Origin: Acanthopleura granulata
Lineage: Eukaryota > Mollusca > Polyplacophora > Chitonida > Chitonidae
Direction of reading: 5' to 3'
DNA: 64,000 nucleotides
Assembly (NCBI GenBank): GCA_016165875.1
Contig: JABBOT010000001.1
Coordinates: 12,584,540 to 12,648,539 of the forward strand
The notes beneath the pieces were generated by a model. That model was not told the origin of the DNA. It saw only the letters and a list, made by a program, of their open reading frames with translations, and did no database searches. This document shows positions 1 to 13,200 of the stretch, in pieces; positions within the stretch are counted from its first letter, which is position 1; each line of letters opens with the position of its first letter. The position numbers and the translations under genes are program-made.

Positions 1-1169
1 TATATCCAGTGGAGGAGGGAAAAAGGATAAAGTTTCTATGTTTTCAGGTAGGACTTAATAAAATCTGACCTTTTTTTCTGATCTTGTGTGGCCCCTGTTG
101 TGTTTACAACGGTATTAGGTATTAGGAAAACATGAGAAAATTGAAGGGGATATAGCTCCAGTTTTACCCAAAAAACAGGTAAAAAATAGCGACATATTAA
201 CATTTTCCCCTTAATTACAAATGTGTTTGTAAGGAAATAAAAAAGTTTAATATTTTTGCGAAAATACCATATATATATGCAAGAAAAACAGTTGGGCCGA
301 CTGTTTGAGAACTTGGTCTGCGGCCTCTTCCTCAAACAGTTGACCTGTCCGTTCTTTTGTTTTTTTTTTTGCATATACCTAAATCATTTTTGCAAAATAA
401 CACTGAAGAGTTTGAAGAGAGTAGTGGTTTGCTGGGTTCATCATGCTGATTGACCATAGCCCGGAATATGACTGCTTTTGCAAAACCACCTAGACGCACA
501 AATTATTTAATGTTTTCAACAAAACAGCAATCATGTGAAAGTTTTTGCTCTCGTATAACGAAAACAGAGCAGCTTTTACGACCTGTAACAGTAATGTTGA
601 TTATTTGCTGCTCCTTCCTTTAAAAGTTTTATTTCATGGTGTATTGTCAGTGACTGAAACGGTTTGCCAGAAACCTGCAGATGGTTGTAGCGCTCCCTCG
701 GACTCTGCCTAGTTTCCTCCCACCATAATGCTGGCTGCGGTAATATGAGTGAAATATCCGCAAAACACCAATCAAATAAATAAATGACTCTATCATGTGC
801 ATGTACATCTGTCTTTTCTTAAATATTATGAATTTATTATTAGCTTCAAACACACACTGACATAGTAGACCACCCAGTCAAATATCAGTTGACTCACTAG
901 CCATTGGTCAAAGAGGTAAGGTATTGTAATATGGCATGTATTTTTTGCATTGTTAGGGAGTTTGCAACATATCCCTTCAGCCTCAAACCTAATAATCATG
1001 AAATAAATGAAATACCATAATGTGTAGCATTAAACACAAATCGTAGCACTTTTCTCCTATCCAGTGAAAGGATTTTAGAATGTACTCTGCCCCTAAGTAC
1101 AGAAATATCGCTGAAGTGGTAAAATGGTGGTCAGATCGAGCTTCAAAACTAAATCTTCCTCCTTCACAG
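1..1169 (+). other. Intron/5' flank of the SOD-repeat gene
   Basis: I see no convincing exon here. The first supported exon of the SOD-repeat gene begins at 1170 with a codon whose first two bases come from an exon further left, so this stretch is most simply intronic. It is AT-rich and contains a SINE 3' part at about 640-790. Short ORFs in it have no recognisable domain. Confidence 0.5.
640..790 (+). mobile_element. SINE 3' part (tRNA-derived family), + orientation
   Basis: It shares the core block 'tttcctcccaccataatgc', the following 'gtgaaatat...aaaacaccaatcaa' stretch and an aataaataaat tail with at least six other copies in this window. The tRNA-like head is missing, so it is 5' truncated. 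Confidence 0.7.
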
Positions 1170-1273
1170 TGTGCACGATAATATGTTCGGGATGGTCAAC
1201 CACACGACTCAAGGCAGCAATGTGTCTATCCCAAATGCTGGTGCTAATCTCCATGGACCATCTAGTCTTCTAG
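1170..1273 (+). CDS. CSRP exon: end of a partial SOD repeat
   Basis: The acceptor is 'cttcacag' and the donor 'g|gtaagt'. It is read from phase 2 to phase 1 and ends in the loop before the GRSxVxH strand. Joined to the exon at 1554 it restores the Gly-Lys-Ser-Ile strand, which fixes the frame. The Cu-ligand His in that strand is absent (Leu-Leu-Lys instead), so this repeat looks degenerate. Confidence 0.75.
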
Positions 1274-4200
1274 GTAAGTCAGAATATTCAGCTGTGATAT
1301 TTTCATGTTCTTGTATATACTTACTGAAAGATTGACAGGAAGATCTAATAGAACACACATTTGGAGAATGTAGGAATGTCCAAATTCCTTGTGCCTGAAG
1401 GGACTGCATGTAGCGGCAGGTAACAATGAAATGATTTAGCTGATCAGTGGCCTAGAAAAGAATTGAAACATGATTGAAAGGAACATTTAAACCAATGTAG
1501 CAGAAATTTAAACAGAATGATGGAAAAATTTCCTCTGTTTTAATGCATTTCAGGTAAGTCCATTCTGCTGAAGGATGAAGAGAGGGTGTCGGGATCAGCC
1601 TGTGCCAGTATCCTCCCTGTGGGCCCCTTGACCACGGCCATTGCTCGCTTCCAGTCCGTGATCGCTGGCACCGTCGTGCTACGGCAACCAACAAATATGG
1701 AAGCTGCGGAGACAATGGTCATCGCAAACCTGTTTCATGTTAACGACATTGCCGAGGATGGAATGTATGAGTGGAAAATCATGAGTAACTCTGCTGATGA
1801 CAGTGCTCCAGGTCCAAATGTTTGTGAGAATTTAGGAAGAGTTTTCAACCCTGCTGGGACTGTGGATGGGGTTGATTGCCAAGCCGGTAACCACTCCAGC
1901 TGTTCTGTGGGTGATCTGACAGCGAAACTGGGCAAAGTGAGGGTTGCTGCTGAAATGTCAGGAGCAAGAAGTTTGGCATCTGATGCTAATTTACCACTAA
2001 CAGGAGAGAAGAACATTGAAGACAAAGCGCTTGCTCTCCTGGATGCAAATGGGGCTGTTGTCACGTGTGCTAACATCAAGATGTACCGCACAAAAATGGC
2101 CACCGTATTCTTCAACATGGACGGTATCCACGGCAACATCAGATTTACCCAAGATTCTCCTTACGACCCAACGCTTACCCAGGTTGACCTTGTTGGTCTG
2201 ACCAGTAAAGCTGATACGTATCATGTCCATGGATTTCCAGTTCCACAACGAATTAGCAAAGATGACAAACTCTGCAGTGATGACTTTGTTGGTGGTCGTG
2301 TGCACCCCTTTGGACACAAGTCTACAAGCCCTCCTGAAGGCACAGGGACAAGTGACGAGTACGAGGTGAATGACCTCAGTGGCAAGTACGGTCTTCTAAC
2401 GGGGTTGTCAGAGATTCATGCTAACTACACCGACTGGAACCTGCCGTTATTTGGGAGAAATAGTATCATTGGTCGATCCGTCGTGATTCAGAGACGTTCT
2501 GAGGGAAGCCGTTTGATCTGCGCTACTATCGTGTGTTCGTCCATGTTGCGCACTGCAGTTGTTACCTTCAAATACCCAGTAATAGGCAGCATTTACTTCC
2601 AGCAGCCTGCCGATGACCACATGGCAGACACAAGTATTTTCCTACATCTCAATTATGCTGATGGCAGTTCAGAAACAGTTGACCACAATTGGCACGTCCA
2701 TGTGAATCCTGTTGGAGACGATTTTGATGCTGACATTTCTGTGAGGTGCAAAAGTGCTAAAGGACATTACAATCCGTTTGATGTCTATCTTGAAGGGAAC
2801 TATTCCACATCTTGTAGACCAGATAATGACATGCGCTGTGAAGTGGGCGATTTGGCAAAGAAGCACAGGAAACTGGCAATTAGGACACTCAGAGGAATGG
2901 GAATGAAATACCTCTTTACAGACACGACCCTACCATTGTCTGGGCCCAACAGTATCATCGGTCGCTCAGTTGTGATCCACGGGAAAGATTCAGGCGGCTC
3001 GCGATTGTCGTGTGCTAACATTTATGACATGAAGATGATGAATGCTGAAGTGACAGAATGGTCATCTGTGGAGGTCAGGGGATCAATGAAGTTCCATCAG
3101 ATGCCCCTGGTGGACCATTCCATGGTTATGGTGGATGTGGCAGGACTGGGTGGGATAGCAGGAGGCTACCACGTACACGAACTGCCAATTCTTAAGGGAG
3201 CTGAGAATCCATGTTCTGGGGCCAGTGTTGCGGGACATTTTAATCCCTTTCAGGTCAACATTTCAGCAAGTCCAGCTCCTGGAAATGGGACCATGGATAA
3301 GTATGAAGTTGGGGACTTGAGTGGAAAACATGGCCGAATGACTGGTCTACTAGGGATGACAGAAACCTATGTGGACAACAACCTGATGTTGTATGGTGCC
3401 CAAAGTGTTGTGGGCCGGTCGATTGTCATCCACAAGGAGGAGAAGAATGCCCGTTGGATCTGTGGAAACATACAGCCCTCTATTGCGGCATCGGACAGAA
3501 CTTACAGGGCAAAAGCTACGTTTAAAGGAACAATCCAAGGGTTTGTTATGATGGTAAGTATATATATATATATATATCTGACTGAGGCAGACTATATTGT
3601 AAAGAACAACAGGGGTTGCAGTCATCCCAATCCAATGTGCACAGCCTCTGTTGGGTCAACCCGATCTGCACATCTGTGATGTGCACTAGTAGATGCTTTG
3701 ACACTCTCGTGCAATTTGATCCATTTTACTGGTGTAACCAAATACGGTGAGTTTCATTCTGGGGAAATTTAAACCTTGGGATGACCCAACAGGGTCTGTG
3801 CACATTGTAGTGGGATGACTGCAACCCCTATAGTTCTTTACAATATAGTCTGCCTCAGTCAGGAATATTGTTACCCACATGTACAGGTATATTCAGGTGA
3901 ACTCACTACACAGATGCTTTATGTTCAACCACACACCTATTTACATGTACCAGATTATTTAACACTAGGACAGTGCACTTTAAATTCAACAACCTGCAGC
4001 AGCGGAGGAAAACTCCAATCAGATAAATTTGTGTACTTTGACATATGTGCTTGTTGTTCATTACATACCACACTCTCCTGTCATGGTTAAGTGATGCTCT
4101 CTGTGATATCAGCCAGATGTCAGCACATCTACTGGGTGGAGGGATCTATTTAACAGCAGTTTCTCTGATAAATGGAGGTCAAAGCTTATTCTCTACCCAA

Positions 4201-7200
4201 CCATGTAACATTAAAAGGTGTGATATTGCAACATAGAAATAAAACTGGCATCAGTGAAGGAATCCCACATATGCATTTCACATTGTAACACTTGTCTGTT
4301 ATCAGATCAGCACATGCTAAATTCATCTGTTTACTGACCTTCAGCGATGTCTGTCAGTTTAGAGAAAAAAAGCTGTAACACTGAAATTAGCCACTCATCC
4401 CTGGTGGAGATGTGTGCAAATCAGGGGCATGTTTATGAAGCAGTCTCAATGTGTGCCTGGAGCAACTTTGATGACAGCATACACTGAAGAGACTGCGTCT
4501 TCATAATAACTGCTCTTGATGCAGAATTGCGACAGCTTTGTAGAACAGGGACCCAGGGGAGAGAGGCAGTTGTATATGGAGTATACAGAGCTGGTGCACA
4601 ATCGATGCATAAGAGGCTGATATAAACAGTAGGATGCTGATTGTTTTAGTCTAAAGCTGAACATTCATGGTAATGCTACATCATGGATCTTTGAGACAAG
4701 CAAAAAAAGGAAAAGAAAATTTGAATATTGTGATGTTTGATGTGATACTACTTGTCTACTCCAATACCTAGGCATCCGTAAGGCTTGATCCGTAGGGATG
4801 ATGGAATGATGTAGGCTACAGTTCATGGGTCTATAAATGTGTGTGAGGCAGAATGAATAAATCTGATTGCTGTTACATATGCTGCGGCTGCCCAGTCTCG
4901 CCTCCACTACCCCTGCTGTGCACTGCCTGATAAGGGGATTAAATGCGCCTCCGCAATATTCCTGCACCGTCAGGTTGAATAGTCGTCCAGCAATGTGTGC
5001 TTCTGGGAATTCCTTCATGTACAGAACTCACAAAAATGAGGAGTAATAGATTCTCATATACTTTATACAGTTGAAAGTTTATGGATATGTAATACCTGAT
5101 TGCTTTTTGGTGTAATATACATGTGTGTTTTGTCTGAAGTGTACATGCTTATATATGTAATGACTGAACTTTTCATCCCTTCCTCTTTTGTCTTAGTTGA
5201 CGAACACACAGGTGTTGAAAACAAAAGCTACGTTTCCATGGTAACCACATGTGTTGTCAAACAGTCAAGAGACTTCAGGCTTACTTGTCTTTCTGAAGCG
5301 TGTACCTACTGTCTGTTGCTTGTTAGGGGGACTTGACAAGACGAACATACAGTATGAGATAAGATAAATTTTTTGTGCATGTGTGTGTTTGCATCCCTGT
5401 TTGATAGGACTACTTTACCTGTAGGGGGCACAAGATCGCTTAATCCTCCTGTCTCCAACTCACCTTCTCTACTTCCAGGGGCAATTTGAGACTTTTGTAA
5501 ACATGCCCCTGATCTCCACAGATAGTATATACAAGGTGTGAGTGGGTAATTTAAGTGTTGTAACCTTCTTCTCTAAACTGACAGACATGGCTGAATGATC
5601 TGATAACACACAAGTATCACAATGTGAAATGCATATGTTGGATTCCTTCACTGGTGCTAGTGTTATTTTACTATGTAACATTATCACACCTTTTAATGTT
5701 ACACAGTTGGGTAGAGAATAAGCTTTGACAAGGCCTCCATTTATCAAAGAAACTGCTGTTAAATAGATCCCTCCACCCAGTAGATGTGCTGACATCTGGC
5801 TTGTATCACAGAGAGCTTCACTTAAACATGACAGGAGAGTGTGGTATGCAATGAACAACAAGCACATATGTCAAAGTACACAAATTTATCTGACTGAAGC
5901 CCTTGTAAAGAACTACAAGGGCTGCAGCCACCCTGCTCCAACATGCATAACCTCTGGTAGCTCCCTGGGCATTATGCATTTATGATAATAGGTAATAGTT
6001 ACACCCTTTTCTTTGCAGTGACAATTAATATACTGCTGTTTGTACCTTGTATTGACAACTTATACTACACGACCGTTGCTTGGTGCCACTTCAGGCTTGA
6101 AACAGATAATAATACTTGTTTGGTCTTTCTTTGCTCTTTCTTTTGATGAAAATATTTTCTATTTTGTTTTTCTACTGAAAAGTAGTATCATTTTGTTGAA
6201 ATATTTCAATATTCATGTCTGTGCACATCACTATTATCAAATAATCCTAACTACATGGTCAACCATGTAAAAATAATGTGTCAATTGAAGGGAGTTCTTA
6301 CTTTCATTCAGCGTTGACACTAATATAATAGCATTTGTCAGTATTTCTCCAGTTCCTTTTGATTATAATCTGCTGATAGTTTGGATTGTTTGGTCACTTG
6401 TGTGGAATAGAGCAGGCGCAGACAAATCAATAGAACAGGAAGTGCTGGGCAGAAAGAGGATACAATGCAGAATCTTTCCTCATGTGCCAGGAAGTTGCAG
6501 GGAACGCATTCTTTGGAAATGCCCCTAAGTATGGCCTCCTCAACTTAAGTACCGGGATTCAGTTTTTCATTTGCTCTTTGTCATGATTGAACATGAACTC
6601 TGGTCCCAATAAATTGAGTTCTGAATTGCAAGGAAATGTACTTGTATACTGTTGTGGTCTCTTTGTAAACAAAACAAGGATGCCTTTGGTGCTGAAAGTC
6701 TAGCTTGGTTCGAGCTGCGTGTAGGCATATGGCATCCATATGTGAGATACTGGGTGAACCGATGATAAATCAGGAGTTGTTCAATCTTGTATGTTACACA
6801 AAATGGGAATTAAAGCTCATGGACAGTGACTTCTTGCGTCCATCCATGAAATCGACCTCCACTACAGAAGTACAGTATTGTTGAGGCCATATATTAAAAG
6901 TGTGTTTGCGTGTAGCCCAACTCACCCTTCAAGGCCTGTATTTAGATTTGGCTTTTTTAGGTTTGGTTTATTTTTTTTTTCAGTGTTTTTTTTTCTTTAA
7001 ATCTCATAATAAAAGACGCCCTACTGACCTAGCCTATATTTTTCTGATGGCATGGCAATTAAACAACAATCAGTTATGAGAGTAATTACTTTAAATCTTC
7101 AATCTTTTCAACTGCTAAAGCATTTTTTTCACTAGAATTTATGCATACAATGATTATGAAAGCGATGCCAAAAAAAAATGATTTTTGTAATTAAACAGAC

Positions 7201-10200
7201 AAGCTTTATAAAACTGTGGAAATTATTTCTCTACACCTCACAGCTCTGTCAGAATATTTCAAAATATTGGTTGCAGAGGTGGTTGAAAAATTAGGGTATA
7301 TGTGTGAACAGTTTAGCCAGCTCTGTGTTTAACTGTGAAAGTGTTCTGTTTGTTTCAGACACAGGTGCGCTACGCTGACGGAAGGCTTGGTGACACTCAA
7401 GTATATGTCAACCTCAACTATCCCATAAACCCTACGAAAAAGGTCTCTGCAAATTCTTATTTATGTGACACTGTAGATATTGTGTAGAAAAAGATATCTT
7501 GAATAGTGTGATACTTAAATAGTTAGCCTTTGTTGAATTAAGGTACATAGTAGGCTAGTGTTAGTGGAGAGAGATGAAGGCATATTTGACCAGACCAATT
7601 AGTATATACTGCATTTAATATATTGTGTTTCACCTGAAAGTGACACATTTTGCCAGATTCTGATTGATTTATCCTCCTTATAACTTTATTATTAAGTTCT
7701 ATTACTAAATTAGAAAAACTAAAATGTTGGCATCAAAGGTATCATTTTAAGGTCTTCATGTGCTTGTAAAAGCTCATACTAAACTTAATAATATAATATA
7801 TCTTAATATATAATAACATATTTAATATGTGAAATACAGTCTGAAAGTACTATAAGCTATACCAGCGTATTGTATGGGTGTATGTCCTGATACTTCGTTG
7901 AGAAGATTAATATTTTCACAAGCCTGAAATGCAGGTGGAAATATTTATGTTTGAGATGAAATGTATACCCATGCAACAAGCTGGTAAAACAAGTTATCAC
8001 AAAGAAGAGATTTTCGGATATCTTTTGTTGAATTGATGATGGTACTTCGGCCAAAACACGCTTTGTCACTGACCGAGTGGCCGATACCGGCTCACACGAT
8101 GAGAAGAGTACAGCTCAGATCAGGGCACTGACGTTGCAGACAGAAAAATACTTGCCTTGGGTTGACTGGTGGGTTGTGATTTTCGATTCATTTTGCAAGG
8201 ATTTGCAATTTAATTGTCTCAAAAAGATGCTACGAAAAACTTTTTTACATGTTGGTAACTGCTGAATCATTAGAACTTTTTTGAAAATAAAGGCAAGAAA
8301 AGTTACTGATTCGTGCATTGCTCACAAATATCCAAGGCACGAGACTGTATTGCTTGCCTGTTTTGCAAATACAGTAACCTGTTATAGGTAGATAGACCAA
8401 TCAGATTCCTAGAATTTTCTCTGAATTTTGATAAATATAGGTGTACCACAACTGATCATGTGATAACTGCTGCATTATTTTGTTTGTTAAAGTTAGTTGT
8501 AGTTTGAAGATGTTGGGTCAGAGTGTGTGACCGATAGAGGAATGTTCAAGTGTCCCAGGCAGCTGATGTAGTTAGAAAGAAATCCATGTGTTAAAAAGAA
8601 AATAAATGAAAAAAAACTCTTTCATCATATCACAATAAACAACAGACAAGATAAATGTAAGCCTAAAGGACTAATGTTGGGTCAGAATCTGTGATAAGAG
8701 ATAAAATAAGTGTAAGCCTTAAGATAATGGGAAAGATAACCCATGTGTTAAGTGAAAAAAAAGTTAAAAAACGCTGTCATCACATAACAGTAAACAAGCT
8801 TTGAATCTGTGATAACTGACAAGATATGTGTAAACCCTAATGTTTTATGGAGAAATGGTGGAGGTGGAAGCATGGGTGTAACACTTAATAGTAGACATTT
8901 TACCTTATCAGCAGTTTAAACAAAAAAGCCAATTGAAAAATGTCGCTTAAAGCAGTATGACAAAAACTTTTCAGAAGCAGTAAAATATGCCAGTGTTCCT
9001 ATTATCAAAAAAATGTTTTTGTCAGTATCTGTTCATTATTACAGGCTTTGAATAAAAATGTTGCACATATATCCCTTAATACAAGCATAATGGAATGTTG
9101 AGTCTCCCCTGAACTGGCTATTTTTTTCTCAAATAAAAACCCCGCGGACTTGAAGTACTTATTTACCCAGAAACAATGTTATGGGCATATTATTAAAGGA
9201 AGAGACCCTGTTTATTAACCATATCGATAAGGAGCCAAAGGGGCACATTACAGGAGTACGGTTCACTAGAACTATATTCAGAGTTGAACATAAAGGTGTA
9301 TACCATACAATTAAAACATTTGACTGCCTTTAATTTGGTGAAAAAAAATGTGGAAAATATCATTTAAGGTATATTCATATACAGGTTTCACTGATCTTTT
9401 CACTCACGATAACATCACTTTTATGGGATCTTTTCCTTTAAAGCAGGATGAAACAGATAAAGCTTTACCTCTTTTTTTTATATCAGTGTTTTGCACAAGT
9501 AAAACAGTTATGAAAAAGATAAGCACTGGCAGACACTGTGTATTATCCGCTGCACACAATGTTTCAAAATGCACTGCAATTAACCTCTGATGTATATACT
9601 TGTGATGTTTATGTATAGATTGTTTGGCATGTAACCATGTGTACACATTGACATGTAGATCACTGTGACTTGTGACATTCAGTACTTGTGTGAATGTTTC
9701 AGACCCTGCAGCACAATTGGCACATCCATGAGAAGCCCGTGGGGGTGGGGCAGGGCTGTGGCAGCGCAGGGGGACATTATAACCCTTATCAGGTGGATGT
9801 GAAGGTAAGCTCCCAACACATCCCTGAATCTCCACGGTAAACTTTAATTAGAGAGAAACAAGAGAAAATTGAACTTTTGTTGGTGTAATGTTTTAAGCAA
9901 TAAAAATTGATCGTCCTACAGCAGTGACAGCTAAGAATCAATGATGTGGAGTCTGTTTACTATGCATATATGATTATTTTTGATGTGATGTTCCTGTCAG
10001 CAACACTGCGTATGCTGACATCAAACGGTGCATCCCATGCTCACCTGATGCTTTCACTGTTCATCCTTGTGCATTCCATGTTGACCTAGTGCATTCAGTG
10101 CTCACCTGCATTCATGCATTCAGTGTTGACATTCCATGTGTTCAGTGTTGACATAGTGCATTCATGTGTTCAGTGTTGACATAGTGCATTCATGTGTGCA

Positions 10201-13200
10201 GTGCTGACATAGTGCATTTATGTGTGCAGTGCTGACAGTGCATTCATGTGTGCAGTGCTGACATAGTACATTCATGTGTGCAGTGCTGACATAGTGCATT
10301 CATGTGTGCAGTGCTGACATAGTGCATTCATGTGTGCAGTGTTGACATAGTGCATGCATGTGTTCTTACGTGTAACAAGGGAATCCTTCATTGCCCAAGG
10401 TGTGCCTTGTTACCTTCTTATCACCTGCAGTTCTCCTGTGGTCACTTAGTTCTCTCCTCAATATGGTGTAGTGTCTGGCTGTACACACACAAGTTCCATT
10501 ACTCCCTGTTACTGACCAGAAGATTTCTGTCCTCAGAATAACTACACAGAGTGTTCTATGCACAATCCACTGAGGTGTGAGTTAGGAGACCAGGCAGGTA
10601 AACACATGCCCTATGACATTGGTGGAGGACCAAGGTTCTATACAGATGTAGACATTCCACTGGCTGACAAGTTTTCAGGTGAGATACAAGTGTGAATATT
10701 TCAGTGGCTGGCAAGTTTTCAGGTGAGATTCAGGTGTGGACATTCCACTGGCCAGTTTTCATGTCAGATATATCTGTGGACATTCCATTGGCCAGTTTTT
10801 AGTTCAGCAAGTCAGAGAAACAACGAAGGTAGCAGAGGTCAAGCAACAAACAGTACAATAAGCATAATACATCTGTGACCATTAGTCAGAAAATGTCATG
10901 AAATACTCCTCACTAAAATGACTTGGAAAAAATGCTTGGATCTAAATGATTAAATATAAAAAAAATTTTCACCAGGTTTGCTCAACACAGTAAAAATATT
11001 TGAAAATTTATTGATTTATGTTTTTATTTTTATTAAAAAAACAAAATATTTTCAGTTTTGGGAAGGTCGTTTGTGTTCCACGCTGAGAACAGAGGTGCTC
11101 CGCGAATCGCCTGTGCTGATATCCTGCCAATGGAAGCGGAGACAGTGGAGATGATCATAACCAATCCTAAACCATTTGACAAGTGAGAAACTGAAAAGTT
11201 CCTTACCTGAGACATTCGTCGTTCTTGTAAAGTACGGGAGTAAATATATAGCTGAACACTGAATAGTCAGGTCTTGTTTATCTGGTTATATGATAACTCC
11301 CACTGATATCTACTTGTACAGCCAGGTGGGCTTTGTATCTGGTGATGTCTGTTTTCAGGTTGGACTTTATGGACAGCATATCAAAGCTGGTGAACACTCC
11401 ACGCTGGACAGTGAGTGTAGCGATGGTCACGTCTGATGTGACCTCAGAGCAATGTTTGACCGTCAAGACTTACATCACAGGTACAGGAAAACTAAATCAT
11501 AAATTATCATTATTAGTTGCATGATCTATATTAGAATTATATAACAGATTCTATTATTGTTAATTATTGTAAATCTTCAACCTTTTCAGCCACTAAATCA
11601 CATGTTTCATTGGAATTTATGCATATAGTAATTATGAAAATGACACTTAAAGTGATGTGTTTGTGTAATTGAAGGTGTGAGCATCCAAAAACTGTCCAAA
11701 TTATATCTCTACATCCCAGAGTTCTGTCAGAATGTTTCACAATATTGATTGCAGAGGTGGTTGAAAAGTTTGAAGAATTAGGGTATGCAAAGTTTGTTTT
11801 TTGTGTATAGGGGAACACCCAATCCCATTATATGCAGGAGTGTGTGCAATTTACTGATGGCTTCTCTTTCTGTTCACTCATGTAAGGATCTCAAAACAGC
11901 TCTGCTTAACTATTAATGTAATATTGCTGTCAGCTTTTGTGTCCTTGCCTTCATAAAATGTTGAATGTCATAAGGTTGACATCGAAACATCCTTTTTGGT
12001 GATTACCTTGCTACAGTACAGTGTAGTGTTAGCAATCTTGTCTATTAGAAACAGGCTTCAGTCTTTGGTGACATTTGCCAAATGCTCTCTTCCTCTTCTA
12101 ATTTTTGTTTAGCCCTGGGCATACCATTGGGCATTCACTTAACACACCACACTTCGCAATGCACCATACAATATGACGTGCAATAAAATTGCTAGATAAT
12201 ATCGATACATGGGATGTCGGGACATATTTCTTTTCCATTTTAGATTTACCAAAAGTGATGTGGTAGTATCCTTTTAACATTTACAAAAGGTGTGCTGTGT
12301 TTCTCTGACCCTTTGGATTTACGTAATGTTCTCTGATAGTCGCTCCTGAACATTTAGATAATATGCTGCGGTTGTCTCCCCTTATGAAGATTTAGCTAAT
12401 GTGCTGTGGTTGTCTCCCCTTATGAAGATTTAGCTAATGTGCTGTGGCTGTCTCTTCTTATGAATATTTAGCTAATGTGCTGTGTTAGCCTCCCCTTATG
12501 GAGATTTAGCTAATATGCTGTGGTTGTCTTCCCTTATGGAGATTTAGCTAATGTGCTGTGGTTGTCTCCCCTGATGAAGATTTAGCTAATGTGCTGTGGC
12601 TGTCTCCCCTTAGGAAAATTTAGCTAATGTGTTGTGTTAGCCTCCCCTTATGGAGATTTAGCTAATGTGCTGTGGCTGTCTCCACGTAAGGAGATTTAGC
12701 TAATGTGCTGTGGTTGTCTCCCCTGATGAAGATTTAGCTAATGTGCTGTGGCTGTCTCCCCTTAGGAAAATTTAGCTAATGTGTTGTGTTAGCCTCCCCT
12801 TATGGAGATTTAGCTAATGTGCTGTGGCTGTCTCCCCGTAAGGAGATTTAGCTAATGTGCTGTGGTTGTCTCCCCTGATGAAGATTCAGCTAATGTACAG
12901 TGGTAGCCTCCCCATAAGATTTAACTAATATGCTGTGGTTGTCTCTCCTTACAAGGATTTAGTTATTGTGCAGTGGTAGTCTTAGCAAAAGATTTAGCTA
13001 ATGTGCTGTGGTTGTGTCCCCTTAAGATTTATCTAAAACTGCCCTTGTATTCCCTTAAGATTTACCCAGAGTGTTTCTCTGCCCTTAAGGTCCAAACTCA
13101 ACAGAGATGAAGGACAGATTGAGATCGTATATGAAGAATGAGCCTGAACAGCTGGGATTGTACAGACCTTGTGTAGCCTCAGGTATGGAGAGATGGATAT

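Noticed and set aside
4045..5867. Two mirror ORFs starting MCLLFI.YHTLLS in the inverted arms at 4045 (+) and 5867 (-)
   Set aside because: They are the same non-coding arm sequence read on both strands. Both lack splice or domain support and diverge by frameshift.
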